6,307 nt of DNA from an uncultured Novosphingobium sp. Lineage in GTDB: Bacteria > Pseudomonadota > Alphaproteobacteria > Sphingomonadales > Sphingomonadaceae. Each line of letters starts with the position of its first letter. Within the stretch, counting starts at the first letter, position 1. The DNA is taken from contig CALMBN010000158.1 of assembly GCA_937860195.1 (NCBI GenBank), positions 1 to 6,307 on the forward strand, in the 5' to 3' direction. This document shows positions 5,632-6,307 of this stretch, piece after piece. The translations under genes were made by a program, and so were the position numbers. The notes under the pieces were generated by a model, which was given only the letters and a program-made list of their open reading frames with translations, had not been told where the DNA came from and ran no database searches.

Positions 5632-6307
5632 ATGCTGCCTCAAGGTGTCAAGATCGCCCATCCCGACAAGCTCTACATCGGCGGTGAATGGGTGCTGCCC
5701 CATTCGGGCCGTCAGCTGGAAATGGTCAGCCCCAACACCGAACAGATCGTGGCCCGGTGCGCCGAGGCGGACGAGACCGACATGGACCGGGCGGTGGCTG
5801 CGGCGCGTGAAGCCTTCGACCACGGTCCCTGGCCCAGCACGTCTCCGGCTGAACGTATCGCCGCATTCCGGCGGATGGTGGCCCACCTCGAAACCCGCGT
5901 GCCCGAACTGGCCCTGGCCTGGACCGCGCAGATGGGCGGCCTTGCCAGCTTTGCCGGGCCGATGCACGGCGGGTCGGTGATGACGCTGGGCCAGATCGCG
6001 AACTATGCCGAGGCGTTCCAGTTCGTCGAACAACGCCCCAGTGTGGGAGCCGCCGTGGGTCTGGTTGTCCACGAACCGGTTGGCGTTGTCGCAGCGATTG
6101 CGCCGTGGAACGGACCGTTCGGAATCATGGCCAACAAGGTCGCCTATGCGCTGCTGACCGGATGTACCGTGGTGATGAAGCCCAGCCCGGAAACGCCGCT
6201 GGAGGCCTATATCATAGCCGAAGCCGCCGAGGCTGCGGGTCTGCCTGCGGGCGTGGTCAATCTGGTTCCCAGCCACCGTGAGGCGGCGGATCACCTTGTG
6301 AGCAATC
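5632..6307 (+). CDS. NAD(P)-dependent aldehyde dehydrogenase, N-terminal part
   Basis: The frame is open from ATG to the window edge, giving 225 residues of a protein normally near 480-500. Members oxidise aldehydes to acids with NAD or NADP in the cytoplasm. Seen directly: YIGGEWV (15-21), SPNTEQIVARCAEADETDMDRAVAAAREAFDHGPW and HEPVGVVAAIAPWNGPF. The PWN asparagine is Asn160, the transition-state-stabilising residue of the family. GCTVVMKPSPETP has Lys183 as the cofactor-binding lysine, 23 residues after that Asn as is usual. AAGLPAGVVNLVP follows. The catalytic cysteine and glutamate lie beyond the edge. AAGGAA (5619-5624), 7 bases before the ATG, supports this start. It follows the SnoaL-like gene by 140 bases. 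That gap holds a small 5-bp hairpin (5537-5553) and a weak possible -35 TTGCCA (5542-5547), and I see no gene in it. Substrate is unknown; catabolic use with the neighbouring receptor is inferred from context. Confidence 0.93.
   Translation, partial: MLPQGVKIAHPDKLYIGGEWVLPHSGRQLEMVSPNTEQIVARCAEADETDMDRAVAAAREAFDHGPWPSTSPAERIAAFRRMVAHLETRVPELALAWTAQMGGLASFAGPMHGGSVMTLGQIANYAEAFQFVEQRPSVGAAVGLVVHEPVGVVAAIAPWNGPFGIMANKVAYALLTGCTVVMKPSPETPLEAYIIAEAAEAAGLPAGVVNLVPSHREAADHLVSN

Noticed and set aside
5608..6294. Minus-strand 228-codon open frame over the aldehyde dehydrogenase
   Set aside because: It is antisense to a clear aldehyde dehydrogenase with PWN and KPSPETP motifs. Its own translation shows no family features.

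Overview
The window looks like a piece of an alphaproteobacterial chromosome, most likely from a sphingomonad (Novosphingobium/Sphingobium/Erythrobacter-like). This is inferred from the high GC content, the dense packing, and the mix of gene types: a large TonB-dependent receptor with an AFA-Q signal peptide next to a MarR regulator, a SnoaL/NTF2-like protein, an aldehyde dehydrogenase and a crotonase. No rRNA or other phylogenetic marker is present, so the genus is open.

Layout, left to right. Positions 1-408 (+) hold the C-terminal half of an enoyl-CoA hydratase cut by the window edge. A 153-base gap follows, with a 15-base palindrome. Positions 562-1917 (+) encode a secreted YcbB-type murein L,D-transpeptidase. 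It converges on, and overlaps by 4 bases, a MarR-family regulator on the minus strand (1914-2408). A 190-base divergent control region follows, containing a perfect inverted repeat TTAGTA-N5-TACTAA over a possible promoter. Then comes a 785-residue TonB-dependent outer-membrane receptor (2599-4956, +), closed by a clear intrinsic terminator (4992-5022). Directly behind the terminator is a second inverted repeat (core TAACAATTGTTA) in front of a SnoaL-like gene (5087-5491, +). The window ends inside an aldehyde dehydrogenase (5632 to edge, +), which is truncated before its catalytic cysteine.

How the genes may work together (inference). The MarR protein probably controls the divergent receptor. 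It may also control the SnoaL-like gene, because the same 11-base half-site (TTNCTAACAAT) occurs in both control regions. Receptor, SnoaL-like protein, aldehyde dehydrogenase and crotonase fit an uptake-and-catabolism module for a hydrophobic or aromatic carbon source, but the sequence does not reveal the substrate. The L,D-transpeptidase is probably an unrelated cell-wall housekeeping gene. I found no mobile element, CRISPR array, tRNA or rRNA. The most checkable new signal is the pair of inverted repeats with their shared half-site.
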